Source of the DNA: Acidobacteriota bacterium
GTDB lineage: Bacteria > Acidobacteriota > Blastocatellia > Pyrinomonadales > Pyrinomonadaceae
Assembly: GCA_016700075.1 (NCBI GenBank)
Contig: CP065000.1
Coordinates: 2,604,001-2,668,000 of the forward strand
DNA: 64,000 nucleotides
Direction: 5' to 3'
The notes below the pieces were generated by a model that was not told the DNA's origin, made no database searches, and saw only the letters and a program-made list of their open reading frames with translations. A program made the position numbers and the translations under genes. Positions 8,113-16,802 of this stretch are shown in pieces (the stretch's first letter is position 1; each line of letters begins with the position of its first letter).

Positions 8113-9228
8113 GTGCCCGCCGGTGTTTATCTTCATATTCCTTTCTGCAAGTCGCGGTGTTCGTACTGCGACTTCGCGACCGACGTTTACCGCAGCAGCG
8201 ATGCGGTCGAGCGCTACGTCGCGGCGTTGTGCGCGGAGGTCGGAACCACCTGCGGTAGCGGGTGGTTAAACGCTGACATCGACACCATCTACTTCGGCGG
8301 CGGCACGCCATCGCTGCTGGAGCCCGAGCAAGTTGAAAAGATAATAAACTCAGTGTCCTCCGTGTTCTCTGTGGCCGAATGTCACGAGATCACAATGGAA
8401 ATGAACCCCGCGACCGTAACGCCCGAAAAGCTCGCCGCGTATCGCGAACTCGGCGTCAACCGTGCGAGCTTTGGCGTGCAGACATTCAACGACCGCGATC
8501 TGAAACTCCTCGCCCGCGGACACGATGCCAACGACGCTCGTCAAACCTACCGGATGCTCCGCGACGCCGGCTTTACGAATATCAGCTTTGATCTGATCGC
8601 AGGACTTCCGGGGCAGACGATGCATGATTGGCAGCGCAATCTCGACGAGGCCGTCGCGATGTCGCCCGAGCATATCTCGCTGTATCTATTGGAGATACAC
8701 GAATCGACGCCGCTCGCCGAACAGGTGCGTTCGGGCCGCCGCACGCCGATCGACGATGAACTTGCCGCAGAAATGTACGAGGTGATGCTCGACCGGCTTG
8801 CCGCCGCGGGCTACGCGCAATACGAGATATCGAACTTCGCAAAGCCGGGCTTTGAGTCGCGTCATAACACAAAATACTGGGCGTTGAAGCCCGTGTTCGG
8901 CTTCGGTGTGTCGGCACATTCCTTTAACGGGAGCGAGCGTTATGCGAACGAACGCGACACCGCGAAATATGTGGAAATGATCGAAGCGTCAGGCTCGGCC
9001 GAGACATATCGCGAACAGATAGACCTTGCATCAGAGACCGCGTTCCTTGGCCTGCGTCTGACGGAGGGAATTGAAATTGCCGTTTACCAAGAAAAATTCG
9101 GGATCGATCTCGTCAAAATGACGGCGAGCCTCGCGGAAAAAGGCCTCATCGAAACGTCGGCAGGCCGCGTACGTTTGACGCGGCGTGGAATGCTGTTCTC
9201 AAATGAGGTGTTCGCCGAATTCGTATGA
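8113..9228 (+). CDS. hemW: HemW-like radical SAM protein
   Basis: 371 residues from GTG 8113. The iron-sulfur motif is CKSRCSYC (Cys12, Cys16, Cys19), followed by the SAM-binding block DTIYFGGGTPS at about 57-67 and by the later family blocks RASFGVQTFNDRDL, SFDLIAGLPGQT and QYEISNFAKPG. HemW proteins bind haem and are thought to deliver it to respiratory enzymes; many are wrongly called coproporphyrinogen oxidase. Two segments look repeat-derived: residues 44-52 (a family B palindrome) and about 78-92 (period-9 repeat). The stop codon overlaps the next start as ATGA. Confidence 0.9.
   Translation: MPAGVYLHIPFCKSRCSYCDFATDVYRSSDAVERYVAALCAEVGTTCGSGWLNADIDTIYFGGGTPSLLEPEQVEKIINSVSSVFSVAECHEITMEMNPATVTPEKLAAYRELGVNRASFGVQTFNDRDLKLLARGHDANDARQTYRMLRDAGFTNISFDLIAGLPGQTMHDWQRNLDEAVAMSPEHISLYLLEIHESTPLAEQVRSGRRTPIDDELAAEMYEVMLDRLAAAGYAQYEISNFAKPGFESRHNTKYWALKPVFGFGVSAHSFNGSERYANERDTAKYVEMIEASGSAETYREQIDLASETAFLGLRLTEGIEIAVYQEKFGIDLVKMTASLAEKGLIETSAGRVRLTRRGMLFSNEVFAEFV
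8244..8267. repeat. Palindromic repeat, family B, in frame in hemW
   Basis: This 24-bp palindrome is identical to the copy at 1953-1976 and matches 57090-57112. In hemW it is read as residues TTCGSGWL just before the conserved DTIYFGGGTPS strand, a place where family members have a variable loop. The length is a multiple of three, so the reading frame is kept. Confidence 0.85.
8348..8384. repeat. Period-9 degenerate repeat inside hemW
   Basis: The stretch reads as AGTGTCCTC, CGTGTTCTC, TGTGGCCGA, three 9-bp units encoding SVSSVFSVAE. It resembles the intergenic period-9 elements near 49.3 kb, 51.07 kb and 60.1 kb in both unit length and wording (GTTCTCTG, GGTCTCTG). Confidence 0.5.
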
Positions 9229-10652
9229 AAACACTTGCCGCAATTTTGATCATGGCTATCGCCGCCGCAGCCCAGCAGCTTCCCGACGTCGAACGTGAAT
9301 TCCGCGGCGTCTGGATCGCGACGGTCGATAATATCGATTTTCCTACAAAGAAAGGCCTGCCTGTCGAGGACCAGAAATGCGAGATCATAGAGGCTCTCGA
9401 CCTCGTCCGCAGCCTGCGAATGAACGCCGTCATCTTTCAGGTGCGGCCCATGACTGACGCCGTTTATGCGTCAAAGATCGAGCCGTGGTCCGAATTCCTG
9501 ACCGGCGAGATGGGCCGCCCGCAGGCGTTCGACCCGCTCGAATTTCTCACCGCCGAAGCACATCGCCGCGGCATTCAGGTGCATGCGTGGTTCAATCCTT
9601 TTCGTGCGTTCCATCCCGCCGCGAAAACCGTCGCCGATTCGCACGTCAGCAAAACGCGGCCCGACATCACGCGTCAATACGGCCGCTATATGTGGCTCGA
9701 CCCGACCGAACGCGGCTCGCGTGAGCATTCGCTGCGTGTGATAAAGGACGTCGTCCGAAGCTATCGCATCGATGCCGTGCATTTCGATGATTACTTCTAT
9801 CCGTACGCCGAGCGCGACGCCGACAACAAGCCCATCGATTTCCCCGACGAGAAAAACTGGCAGGCGTATTTGCGTTCTGGCGGCAAGATGACGCGTCCCG
9901 ATTGGCGGCGTTGGCATGTGAACACCTTTATCGAACAGGTCGGCCGCGAGATAAAGAAGATCCGCCGCGACGTTATCTACGGCATATCGCCTTTTGGTAT
10001 TTGGCAGCCGATGCCGGAACGCGACATCGCCGGTTTCAACGCCTACGCCGAACTTTACGCCGATGCACGCAAATGGCTGCAGGACGGCACGGTCGATTAC
10101 CTCGCACCGCAGCTTTATTGGGAAACGGCACGCAAAGGCCTTAGTTTTCCCGTGCTGCTCGATTGGTGGCTCGAACAGAACACAGCCGGCCGCCACATCT
10201 GGCCCGGCATCGCCGCCTATCGCATCGGGGCGAATGAAAACATGACCGCCGCCGAGATCGCATCGCAGATCGCGCGTATGCGCTCCGCAACGCGCGTCCG
10301 CGGCGGCATCTTCTTTAGCCACAAATCGCTGCGAAACGACCTGGGCGGAATTCAGAATGTCTTAAGGAATGAAGTCTTTCGCCGCGACGCCGTTCTGCCC
10401 GATTTTCCGTGGATCAAAAGCTCGACGCCGAAACGTCCGCGTGTCCGCATCGAACGCGGCGATCTATACGTCCGAGCCAACTGGAACAGTATCCCGAACG
10501 CTCTGCAGTACGTTGTTTATGTTCGCGATGACAGCGGCTGGAGCTATTCCGTCCTGCCCGCCGGCGAAACAACGATCTTGCTTTCCGCGGGCCGCGGCAT
10601 TCGCGACATCGTCGTAAAGACGGTCAGCCGTGCAGGAAAGATGAGCAAATAA
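9225..10652 (+). CDS. Secreted glycoside-hydrolase-like (GHL10/YngK) protein
   Basis: 475 residues with a short signal sequence ending near AAAQQ. The fold is the GHL10/DUF187 TIM barrel: REFRGVWIATVDNIDFP at the start, LRMNAVIFQVRPMTDA, IQVHAWFNPFRAF, DAVHFDDYFYPYAE, and VDYLAPQLYWE near the end of the barrel. A C-terminal beta domain (about 400-475) probably helps substrate binding. Relatives are extracytoplasmic and thought to act on polysaccharide or peptidoglycan-like material; none of this is proven here. Its ATG overlaps the hemW stop. Confidence 0.85.
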   Translation: MKTLAAILIMAIAAAAQQLPDVEREFRGVWIATVDNIDFPTKKGLPVEDQKCEIIEALDLVRSLRMNAVIFQVRPMTDAVYASKIEPWSEFLTGEMGRPQAFDPLEFLTAEAHRRGIQVHAWFNPFRAFHPAAKTVADSHVSKTRPDITRQYGRYMWLDPTERGSREHSLRVIKDVVRSYRIDAVHFDDYFYPYAERDADNKPIDFPDEKNWQAYLRSGGKMTRPDWRRWHVNTFIEQVGREIKKIRRDVIYGISPFGIWQPMPERDIAGFNAYAELYADARKWLQDGTVDYLAPQLYWETARKGLSFPVLLDWWLEQNTAGRHIWPGIAAYRIGANENMTAAEIASQIARMRSATRVRGGIFFSHKSLRNDLGGIQNVLRNEVFRRDAVLPDFPWIKSSTPKRPRVRIERGDLYVRANWNSIPNALQYVVYVRDDSGWSYSVLPAGETTILLSAGRGIRDIVVKTVSRAGKMSK

Positions 10653-10658
10653 AACTGG

Positions 10659-12182
10659 CTAATTCACCCTCACGATGCGGCCTTCGACCTTTGGCGATAT
10701 GGTGGAGTTTGGCGAGTTCTTTATCGCCTGTTCGAAAACGTCAGAATCTTTCGGTGCTTTTTCAGCGTCGATCAGAACCTTTGCCTTTGAGAACATCGTG
10801 TAGCCGTCCCCGCCGCGCGAGACGAGGAAATCCGACGTCGCGATGGTGTAGGTCTTGTTAAGGTCGATCGGGTCGCCGCCGACGCATACATCAGAAACGC
10901 GGCTGCCGGCGGATTTGAGGCGGTCAAATTTGAAACACACGCCCGACACCTGCGGGAAACGCCCGGGCTCATTGTCCTCGCCGACGCCGCTGCGCGCGAC
11001 GCCGTGTTCGAGTATCTCCATCAGCAGTTTGCCCGTTACTTCGACCTTTACGATCGGATTATTGAAAGGCAGCATCGAGAGCACGTCGCGTTTGGTCAGC
11101 GGCCCGGGATTGTACGATAGGTCGGCGCGGATCGAACCGCCATTGACGAAACCGATGTCTGCGCCGACGGCATTGCGGTAAGCGTCGGCGATAAAATTGC
11201 CGATGTCCGTTTCTTTCGAACGCACCGAGTGCGAAAGCGCGTCCAGCGGCACCGCGGTCGCTCCGACGCGTACCTCGAGCTGATCGAGCAGTTCCTTGTA
11301 CTTCGCGTAAACAGGAGCAAAATCCGGGTCGTCAGGAATGGCATCGGTCACTGGGATTATTTGCCAGTCCATGCTCGTCACCTTGCCCGTCTTTTTGTCG
11401 ATATACAGATCAAAACGGCCGACCTCGCGGGCGTCGGCCCACATTTTGAATATCGGAACGCCCGCGGCTGACGACTGCAGCAGCGTGTGTTCGTGGCCGC
11501 CGAGTATTAGGTCAATGCCGGGGGCACATTGTGCGACGCGCTTGTCCTGCGCCATGAACAAATGCGTAACACCGACGATGGTATTCGCACCGGCGGCACG
11601 CATTTTCGCGATCATGTCGCGTGCCGTTTCGCAGTAATCGGCGACCTTCAGGTGGGCTTCCATTGACGATGTCTCTTTCGTCTCGGGCAGCAGCAGGCCG
11701 AAAAGCCCGACCTTCACTCCGCCGAATTCGCGGATCACGAACGGCGGCAGATCGGCGAATATCTTGCCCGTTTTCGTGTCGATGACGTTCGATCCAAGCC
11801 ATGTGAAATTCGATTCCTTGATCCGGTCTAGTATCTCGTTCGTTTTGATGTCGAATTCGTGATTGCCCAGCACGCTGTAATCCAGCCCGACCTTGTTCCA
11901 TGCGTCTATCATCTGTTTGCCGCGGTATGTTCGCGTTTCGACCGAAGGCGACAGCGTGTCGCCGCCCAGCGTCATCAGCGTGTTCGGATTGTCTTTCAGC
12001 GTCTGTCTGCGGATGGTCATCACGCGGGCAAGCCCGCCGCGTTTGCCTCCGTCAACAGGCGTGAACTGATACGTGTCGTTCAGATGCAGGAACGTAACGC
12101 GTACCGTTTCGGCATTCTGACCGAACGCCGCAGCAGACAAAAGGCCAACAAAAACGATAACAAGAGCAAATCGATTGAGCAT
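10659..12182 (-). CDS. 5'-nucleotidase / UshA-like metallophosphatase
   Basis: 507 residues with a signal peptide (LLSAAAFGQ). The N-terminal metallophosphatase domain has VTFLHLNDTYQF, TLMTLGGDTLSP, YSVLGNHEFD and IDLILGGHEHTLL, which carry the two-metal ligands. The C-terminal nucleotide-binding domain has NGGSIRADL and the block TYTIATSDFLVSRGGDGY. Such enzymes remove phosphate from extracellular nucleotides so that nucleosides can be taken up. It converges with the glycosidase-like gene, the two stops being only 6 bp apart. Confidence 0.9.
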   Translation of the reverse strand: MLNRFALVIVFVGLLSAAAFGQNAETVRVTFLHLNDTYQFTPVDGGKRGGLARVMTIRRQTLKDNPNTLMTLGGDTLSPSVETRTYRGKQMIDAWNKVGLDYSVLGNHEFDIKTNEILDRIKESNFTWLGSNVIDTKTGKIFADLPPFVIREFGGVKVGLFGLLLPETKETSSMEAHLKVADYCETARDMIAKMRAAGANTIVGVTHLFMAQDKRVAQCAPGIDLILGGHEHTLLQSSAAGVPIFKMWADAREVGRFDLYIDKKTGKVTSMDWQIIPVTDAIPDDPDFAPVYAKYKELLDQLEVRVGATAVPLDALSHSVRSKETDIGNFIADAYRNAVGADIGFVNGGSIRADLSYNPGPLTKRDVLSMLPFNNPIVKVEVTGKLLMEILEHGVARSGVGEDNEPGRFPQVSGVCFKFDRLKSAGSRVSDVCVGGDPIDLNKTYTIATSDFLVSRGGDGYTMFSKAKVLIDAEKAPKDSDVFEQAIKNSPNSTISPKVEGRIVRVN

Positions 12183-12215
12183 TATTTTGTTCTCAAGATA
12201 TAAGTGATCTATTGA

Positions 12216-12257
12216 CTCGAAACCCGCAACTCGGAACTCGAAACTCGGAACTCCTAA
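12216..12257. repeat. Period-7 tandem repeat next to a stop codon
   Basis: On the plus strand the stretch is made of heptamers close to AACTCGG, AACTCGA and AACTCCT. It fills most of the gap between the 5'-nucleotidase and tryptophan dioxygenase genes and abuts the TAG stop of the latter. The exact 7-bp spacing is directly visible. Confidence 0.75.
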
Positions 12258-13040
12258 CTATATCGTGAGATGCGTTCGTGCTTCCCAGAGTTCGGCGAAA
12301 AACTTCTTCTTCAGCGTCGTCATCAGGTATCCGACGCCGTCCGATCCGCCCGTGCCGCGTTTCATTCCGAGCATGCGTTCGACCATCTGAATATGGTTGT
12401 ACCGCCACGATATTATCAGCTCGTCATGCTCGATCAGCAGGTCCTGCATATTGTAAATGTCGGCGTATTTTTCGGGATGCGTGAGTATTTCGACGATCGC
12501 GGCGACGCGTTCGTCGTTCGTTGCGGAGGCAAGGCCGTTCCTTTCAAGTAATGACCAAAACGCGTCCGCGAGCGACGGCGCTTCAAACCGCCGTTTGAGC
12601 CGCTCATACGCGAATTCGTCGTCTTTGAAAGAATCAAGTATCCGCTCGTCCTTTGCTCCCGACGAGAATTCCAGTTCGCGAAACTGCATCGACTGAAAGC
12701 CGCTCGCGGGGTTGAGCCTGTCGCGAAATTCCAAAAAGCCGATCGGAGCCATCGTCTCCAGAATGTGGATCTGCGTAACGAGTATCTTCTCTATAGAAAC
12801 CGCCGCACGGAGCGAGTGATTCGCCCGAAACAGCCGCCCTTTGTCTATCCAGCCGATACAGGCGTCCAATTCGTGCAATAGCTGCTTGAACCACAGCTCG
12901 TAGGTCTGATGGATGATGATGAACAGCAGTTCGTCGTGGCTTCCGGGCTCGGAAAGCGGTTCCTGCAGTTCGATCAGCTCGCGGACCTTCAAATATTTGT
13001 TGTACGAAAGCGGTGCGTCCTTGCCGTATTCATTAGCCAT
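12258..13040 (-). CDS. kynA: Tryptophan 2,3-dioxygenase
   Basis: 260 residues, slightly shorter than typical bacterial TDO. Signature blocks are YNKYLKVRELIELQ, HDELLFIIIHQTYELWFKQLLHELD, the PASGFQSMQFRELEF region, and YNHIQMVERMLGMKRGTGGS near the end, which holds the proximal haem histidine. TDO opens the indole ring of tryptophan with O2 to give N-formylkynurenine. No other kynurenine-pathway gene lies beside it, so it appears to be a single-gene unit. Confidence 0.95.
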   Translation of the reverse strand: MANEYGKDAPLSYNKYLKVRELIELQEPLSEPGSHDELLFIIIHQTYELWFKQLLHELDACIGWIDKGRLFRANHSLRAAVSIEKILVTQIHILETMAPIGFLEFRDRLNPASGFQSMQFRELEFSSGAKDERILDSFKDDEFAYERLKRRFEAPSLADAFWSLLERNGLASATNDERVAAIVEILTHPEKYADIYNMQDLLIEHDELIISWRYNHIQMVERMLGMKRGTGGSDGVGYLMTTLKKKFFAELWEARTHLTI

Positions 13041-13356
13041 AGAGGGGTAAAAAGCGCCGGGGAATTATGCGATTATCTTCCTGCATTGCCGCGGGCAAGT
13101 CAATTGTCCCGAAGGTCAACAAGGTCTGGAACGGGGCTACGCGCCTACAACACGGTCCAATTTTGAAAATTCTCTTGACACAGCCTTAACTTTCCGCTAA
13201 ATTTCCTTTCGTCTATCAACACATATCGGAAAGATCTGAGGCCTTGCAGTTTAAGAATTCGATTCTTCTCGTGAAGTTTTGTGCGAAATAGAACTGTCCC
13301 TGCCAGTAGTGCGGGCATATTCCTGAAGTACGAAGTTTTTGGAGGATCCACCTAAG
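13041..13356 (+). other. Intergenic region with cold-shock leader
   Basis: The 316-bp gap between kynA (leftward) and the cold-shock gene (rightward). Its right part, from about 13210, would be the 5' leader of the cold-shock mRNA (about 147 nt). Its left part has a weak palindrome at about 13091-13113 (CGGGCAA pairing with TTGTCCCG), which resembles a sequence at 29919-29941. A clear ribosome site (TTTGGAGGA) precedes the ATG at 13357. Confidence 0.6.
13175..13203 (+). promoter_or_regulatory. Sigma-70-type promoter of the cold-shock gene
   Basis: TTGACA, a spacer of exactly 17 bp, then TAAATT. The start of transcription would be near 13210, giving a leader of about 147 nt before the ATG. 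Long leaders that refold in the cold are typical of cspA-type mRNAs. Confidence 0.7.
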
Positions 13357-13572
13357 ATGGCAAAGTCCTTGGGCAAGGTGAAATGGTTCAATAATCAAAA
13401 GGGTTACGGCTTTATCGAAAAGCCCGGCGAACCGGATATTTTTGTGCATTACACAAAGATCGGCGGCGACGGCTACAAGACCCTTGTGCCCGGCGAAGAG
13501 GTCGAATTCGAGTTCTCTGACGGGCCGAAAGGCCCGCAGGCGGAGTTAGTTACCAGAATGGTTTATCAATAG
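13357..13572 (+). CDS. Cold-shock-domain protein
   Basis: 71 residues, the standard size of a CspA-type protein. RNP1 is KGYGFIE and RNP2 is DIFVHYT, both intact, on the usual five-stranded barrel starting GKVKWFN. Such proteins bind single-stranded RNA or DNA and act as RNA chaperones in the cold or during growth. The true start is the ATG at 13357, set by the GGAGG upstream. It has its own promoter, a long leader and a terminator, so it is a stand-alone gene. Confidence 0.95.
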   Translation: MAKSLGKVKWFNNQKGYGFIEKPGEPDIFVHYTKIGGDGYKTLVPGEEVEFEFSDGPKGPQAELVTRMVYQ

Positions 13573-13581
13573 GAAAACAAA

Positions 13582-13612
13582 AAGGCCCGGCATTTTTGCC
13601 GAGCCTTCAAAT
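13582..13612. terminator. Bidirectional hairpin terminator
   Basis: AAGGCCCGGCA pairs with TGCCGAGCCTT (one mismatch) around a short T-rich loop. On the plus strand it follows the cold-shock gene by 10 bp. On the minus strand it is followed by TTTTTGTTTT, so it is an even better terminator for the converging serC transcript. Confidence 0.7.
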
Positions 13613-13643
13613 GTTTTCCGGAAACTCTCCTCGGTTTCTTGAT

Positions 13644-13964
13644 TCAGACAAGTTCCTCACCCTTCGATTTCAGGGTGCGTCGCCATAGTTCGCGGTATGA
13701 CGTGAACCGCGCGACCAGCGTGTTGAGATAATACCGCTGCGCGTAGGTCAGGCTGCGGTTATCGGCGATGCGCTTCACCACGCTTTCCAACCTCGCTTTT
13801 GCCTCCAGCGGCGGCCGTTTCGTGGCACCGTTGAAATAGATGTCGAAATCGATCTTCAGCTTTCGGATGTCCTCTTCCATCCGCGAAAGCTGCATATCAA
13901 TTTCTGCCGCTTCGTCCTGTTTCGACTGGACGTTTCGATAAAGCTTATTTCCTATCAGTGCCAT
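13644..13964 (-). CDS. Conserved hypothetical coiled-coil protein
   Basis: 106 residues when started at the ATG (MALIGNKLYRN) at 13964; a longer reading from 14042 would add a hydrophobic stretch but overlaps the end region of serC closely. The middle part (SKQDEAAEIDMQLSRMEEDIRKLKIDF) is a predicted coiled coil, and the C-terminus is basic. I do not recognise a family. It lies about 80 bp downstream of serC on the same strand and may share its message and terminator. Confidence 0.5.
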   Translation of the reverse strand: MALIGNKLYRNVQSKQDEAAEIDMQLSRMEEDIRKLKIDFDIYFNGATKRPPLEAKARLESVVKRIADNRSLTYAQRYYLNTLVARFTSYRELWRRTLKSKGEELV

Positions 13965-14045
13965 TGCGCGCCTCTTTGGGGTGGAAGGGCCATACAGAGC
14001 CCCTATTAAAAGAAACGGCAAAACCGCCGCGGCTTCCAGCAAATA

Positions 14046-15134
14046 TCAGCCGTTCTTTTGAGCAAAATCCGCCATGAAATCGGTCAGCGCCGTAACGCCC
14101 TCTTTCGGGAACGCATTGTAAACGGACGCTCGGATGCCGCCGACGGAGCGGTGGCCTTTCAGTCCGTCGAGCCCTGCGGCGGTCGCCTCTGCGCAGAACT
14201 GCTTCTCGAGTTCCTCGGACGGCAGGCGAAATGTGATGTTCATCAGCGAACGCGCGCCGCGTGCGGCATGGCCGCTGTAATAGCCGTCGCTCGAATCGAT
14301 CGCGTCGTACAATATCGCCGCTTTTGCGCGGTTCATTTCGGCGACGCCGTCCATGCCGCCTTTCGATCGCAGCCATTCGCACACGAGGCTGATGATGTAA
14401 ATGCCCCAAGTATTCGGCGTGTTCAGCATCGAGTCATTCTCGGCGAGCACGCGGTAATCCAGCATCGAGTGCTGGTTTTCGGGAACAGCGGCGAGCAGGT
14501 CGTCGCGGATTATGACCAGCGTCACGCCGCTGGGGCCGATATTCTTCTGAGCACCGGCATAAATGAGGGCGTATTTGCTGATGTCGAGCGGTTTCGAAAG
14601 TATGTTCGACGATGCGTCGCAAACCACCGGAACGCCCAAGCCGTCGGGCTCGTAGTGAAACTCAACGCCCTCAATGGTCTCGTTCGACGTGTAGTGGACG
14701 TATTTCGCACCTTCAGTGAAATTCAGATCCGACTGCTGCGGAACTGACTTAAAGCCCTCGTCCGCGGTCGTGAATATCACGTTGGTATTCCCGCAGCGTT
14801 TTGCTTCTTTGAGGGCCTTTTTTCCCCACGCACCGGTGATCACGTAATCAGCCGTCTCGCCCGCGCCGAGGAAATTCAGCGGCACCATTGAAAACTGCAG
14901 CGTCGCACCGCCCTGCAGGAACAGGATCTTGTAATTTTCGGGCACGCCCAACAGTTCCCGGATGCCGTTCTCAGCCGCATGCAGCACCTTTTCAAAATGC
15001 TTCGATCTATGGCTGATCTCCATCACGCTCATGCCGATGCCGCCCAACGAAAGCATCTCGTCGCGTGCCTTTTCTAACACCTCAACGGGCAGAACAGCAG
15101 GGCCCGCACTAAAATTGAATATCCTTTCCGTCAT
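14046..15134 (-). CDS. serC: Phosphoserine aminotransferase
   Basis: 362 residues, the normal SerC size. It starts MTERIFNFSAGPAVLPVEVL and contains GMSVMEISHRSKHFEKV, FLQGGATLQFSMVPLN, the PLP-lysine region YAGAQKNIGPSG and the C-terminal block GLKGHRSVGGIRASVYNAFP. SerC is a class V aminotransferase that makes phosphoserine from phosphohydroxypyruvate and glutamate. serA and serB are not nearby. Confidence 0.95.
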   Translation of the reverse strand: MTERIFNFSAGPAVLPVEVLEKARDEMLSLGGIGMSVMEISHRSKHFEKVLHAAENGIRELLGVPENYKILFLQGGATLQFSMVPLNFLGAGETADYVITGAWGKKALKEAKRCGNTNVIFTTADEGFKSVPQQSDLNFTEGAKYVHYTSNETIEGVEFHYEPDGLGVPVVCDASSNILSKPLDISKYALIYAGAQKNIGPSGVTLVIIRDDLLAAVPENQHSMLDYRVLAENDSMLNTPNTWGIYIISLVCEWLRSKGGMDGVAEMNRAKAAILYDAIDSSDGYYSGHAARGARSLMNITFRLPSEELEKQFCAEATAAGLDGLKGHRSVGGIRASVYNAFPKEGVTALTDFMADFAQKNG

Positions 15135-15348
15135 ATATTTGGCCGCCGAAATTGTAAGATATCACACCGCCGCGGCGGCACGCACCGCGGAGCCCTCGGT
15201 TTCGCCGACCGGCAGGCCGAAAACCGTATCTGTCGAGCTTTTCGGCACCTTGGAAAATGAAGTAAACTAAATTCAAGCGCAAACTCATCGCCGCATTTTA
15301 GACATCAAACAGAGCGGCGTAGATTTGATAGTACGTTGGAGGATCGAG

Positions 15349-16677
15349 ATGTTACGCAAAATTGGCACTTTTTTGGTTATGGCAGCGGCGTTCTCGCTTG
15401 CCGCGGTCAGCGTATCGGCACAGTCGGCACCCGTTAGCGGCAAAGTTGAGAAACAGAACGCCGACGGCACGCGTGAGCCGGTAACGAACGCCCTGATCGA
15501 GGTTTATCGCGTCGATATAAAGGCGGGCTTTCCGTCTGCTAAGACGAATCGGCGAGGCGAATTCAGCTTTGCCGGCCTGCCGTATATGGCTCAGTTCGTT
15601 TTTGCTGTCAGCGCACCCGATTGCGCCCCGACCGTTTTCTCGAACGTCCGTGCCGGCATGGACAAGATCCTGATCACGATGTATCCCGGCGACGGCAGTA
15701 AATTGACCGAAGCCGAGGTCCGTGCAGGTGCTGTCGGCGTGACGGGGCCTGACAGCGAAGCGGCCGCCCAGCAAAATGCAAAGGCATCGGAAGATCAGAA
15801 AAAGGCCGAAGCAGAATATCAGGCCAAACTGAAAGAGGTCTCGGAAAAGAACGAAAAGGCCAAAAAGGTAAATGAGATTGTCGGTGAAGCTCTAAAGTCG
15901 GGCAATGCTGCCTATGAAGCAAAGAATTTCGAGCTCGCGATATCGAAATATTCTGAGGGCATCGCCGCTGACCCGACATTTGCCGGTACCGCCCCGATCC
16001 TGATGAATAACCGCAGCACCGCCTATCGCATGCGCGGCGTCAACACGTACAATTCGGCGGTAAAGACCGCAGATGCCGCTGAAAAGATGGAACTTCAGCG
16101 GACCGCAAAGGGCGATTTTGCCGCATCGGCTGAGGGCTTTCTTGGTTCGTGGAATATTCTGAAAACCGCATCGCCGGAAGATTTCAGCGACAAGAGCCTG
16201 CTTGATTCCACAAAGACGGGTGCACTTTCCGGAGCCATCGAAACATTTCGCGTAGCGGCGGCGACCGGACAGGTCGATCCTGCCGTCATTGAGGCAGCTA
16301 AGGCGATGATCCCGGAATATCTGAACGCCGAGTCCGACAACGTTAAAAAGGCGACCGCGATGCTCATTCTCGGCGACCTGTATCGCGAGGCTCAAAAGCG
16401 CGAAGATGCCGTTACGGCCTACCGTGCGTTGCTTGAAAAATATCCTGACAACATTGACGGCATGGCGTACTTGGGGCTCGTGCTGGTGGACATGTCGTGG
16501 CTGAATAACAACGACAAGGAAATGGCGCAGGAAGGTGCCAACTTGCTGCAGAAATTTGCCGGCATCGCACCTGACAGCCACAAAATGAAACAAGGTGCGA
16601 AAGAATACCTTGAGATCCTGAAGGCCCAGAATGTCGTCCCGACACGTCAGACGACGCCCGCACGCCGCAGGAACTAG
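15349..16677 (+). CDS. Exported carboxypeptidase-regulatory-like / TPR protein
   Basis: 442 residues from ATG 15349, chosen because TTGGAGGA lies just before it. A signal sequence ends near VSVSAQ. Residues about 25-110 look like a carboxypeptidase regulatory-like beta sandwich (APVSGKVEKQNADG, then TNRRGEFSFAGLPY). A charged coiled coil (about 140-185) leads into TPR-like helices that include NAAYEAKNFELAISKYSEGI and AYRALLEKYPDNIDGMAYLG. The role is unknown; it probably works outside the cytoplasm as a scaffold. It is followed by a strong terminator. Confidence 0.75.
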   Translation: MLRKIGTFLVMAAAFSLAAVSVSAQSAPVSGKVEKQNADGTREPVTNALIEVYRVDIKAGFPSAKTNRRGEFSFAGLPYMAQFVFAVSAPDCAPTVFSNVRAGMDKILITMYPGDGSKLTEAEVRAGAVGVTGPDSEAAAQQNAKASEDQKKAEAEYQAKLKEVSEKNEKAKKVNEIVGEALKSGNAAYEAKNFELAISKYSEGIAADPTFAGTAPILMNNRSTAYRMRGVNTYNSAVKTADAAEKMELQRTAKGDFAASAEGFLGSWNILKTASPEDFSDKSLLDSTKTGALSGAIETFRVAAATGQVDPAVIEAAKAMIPEYLNAESDNVKKATAMLILGDLYREAQKREDAVTAYRALLEKYPDNIDGMAYLGLVLVDMSWLNNNDKEMAQEGANLLQKFAGIAPDSHKMKQGAKEYLEILKAQNVVPTRQTTPARRRN

Positions 16678-16701
16678 AGCGAAGGCCGTTACGATAACTT
16701 T

Positions 16702-16737
16702 AGCCGCGAAGCTGCGTTAATTGCTTCGCGGCTTTTT
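16702..16737 (+). terminator. Rho-independent terminator
   Basis: A perfect 11-bp stem, AGCCGCGAAGC with GCTTCGCGGCT, a 10-base loop and TTTTT. It begins 25 bp after the TPR gene stop codon. Confidence 0.9.
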
Positions 16738-16802
16738 CGTTGTCACAAACGCCATCGCGGCGGTGTTCTTAATTATTACGCGTTCCAAAGGAGGAATTTC
16801 GG

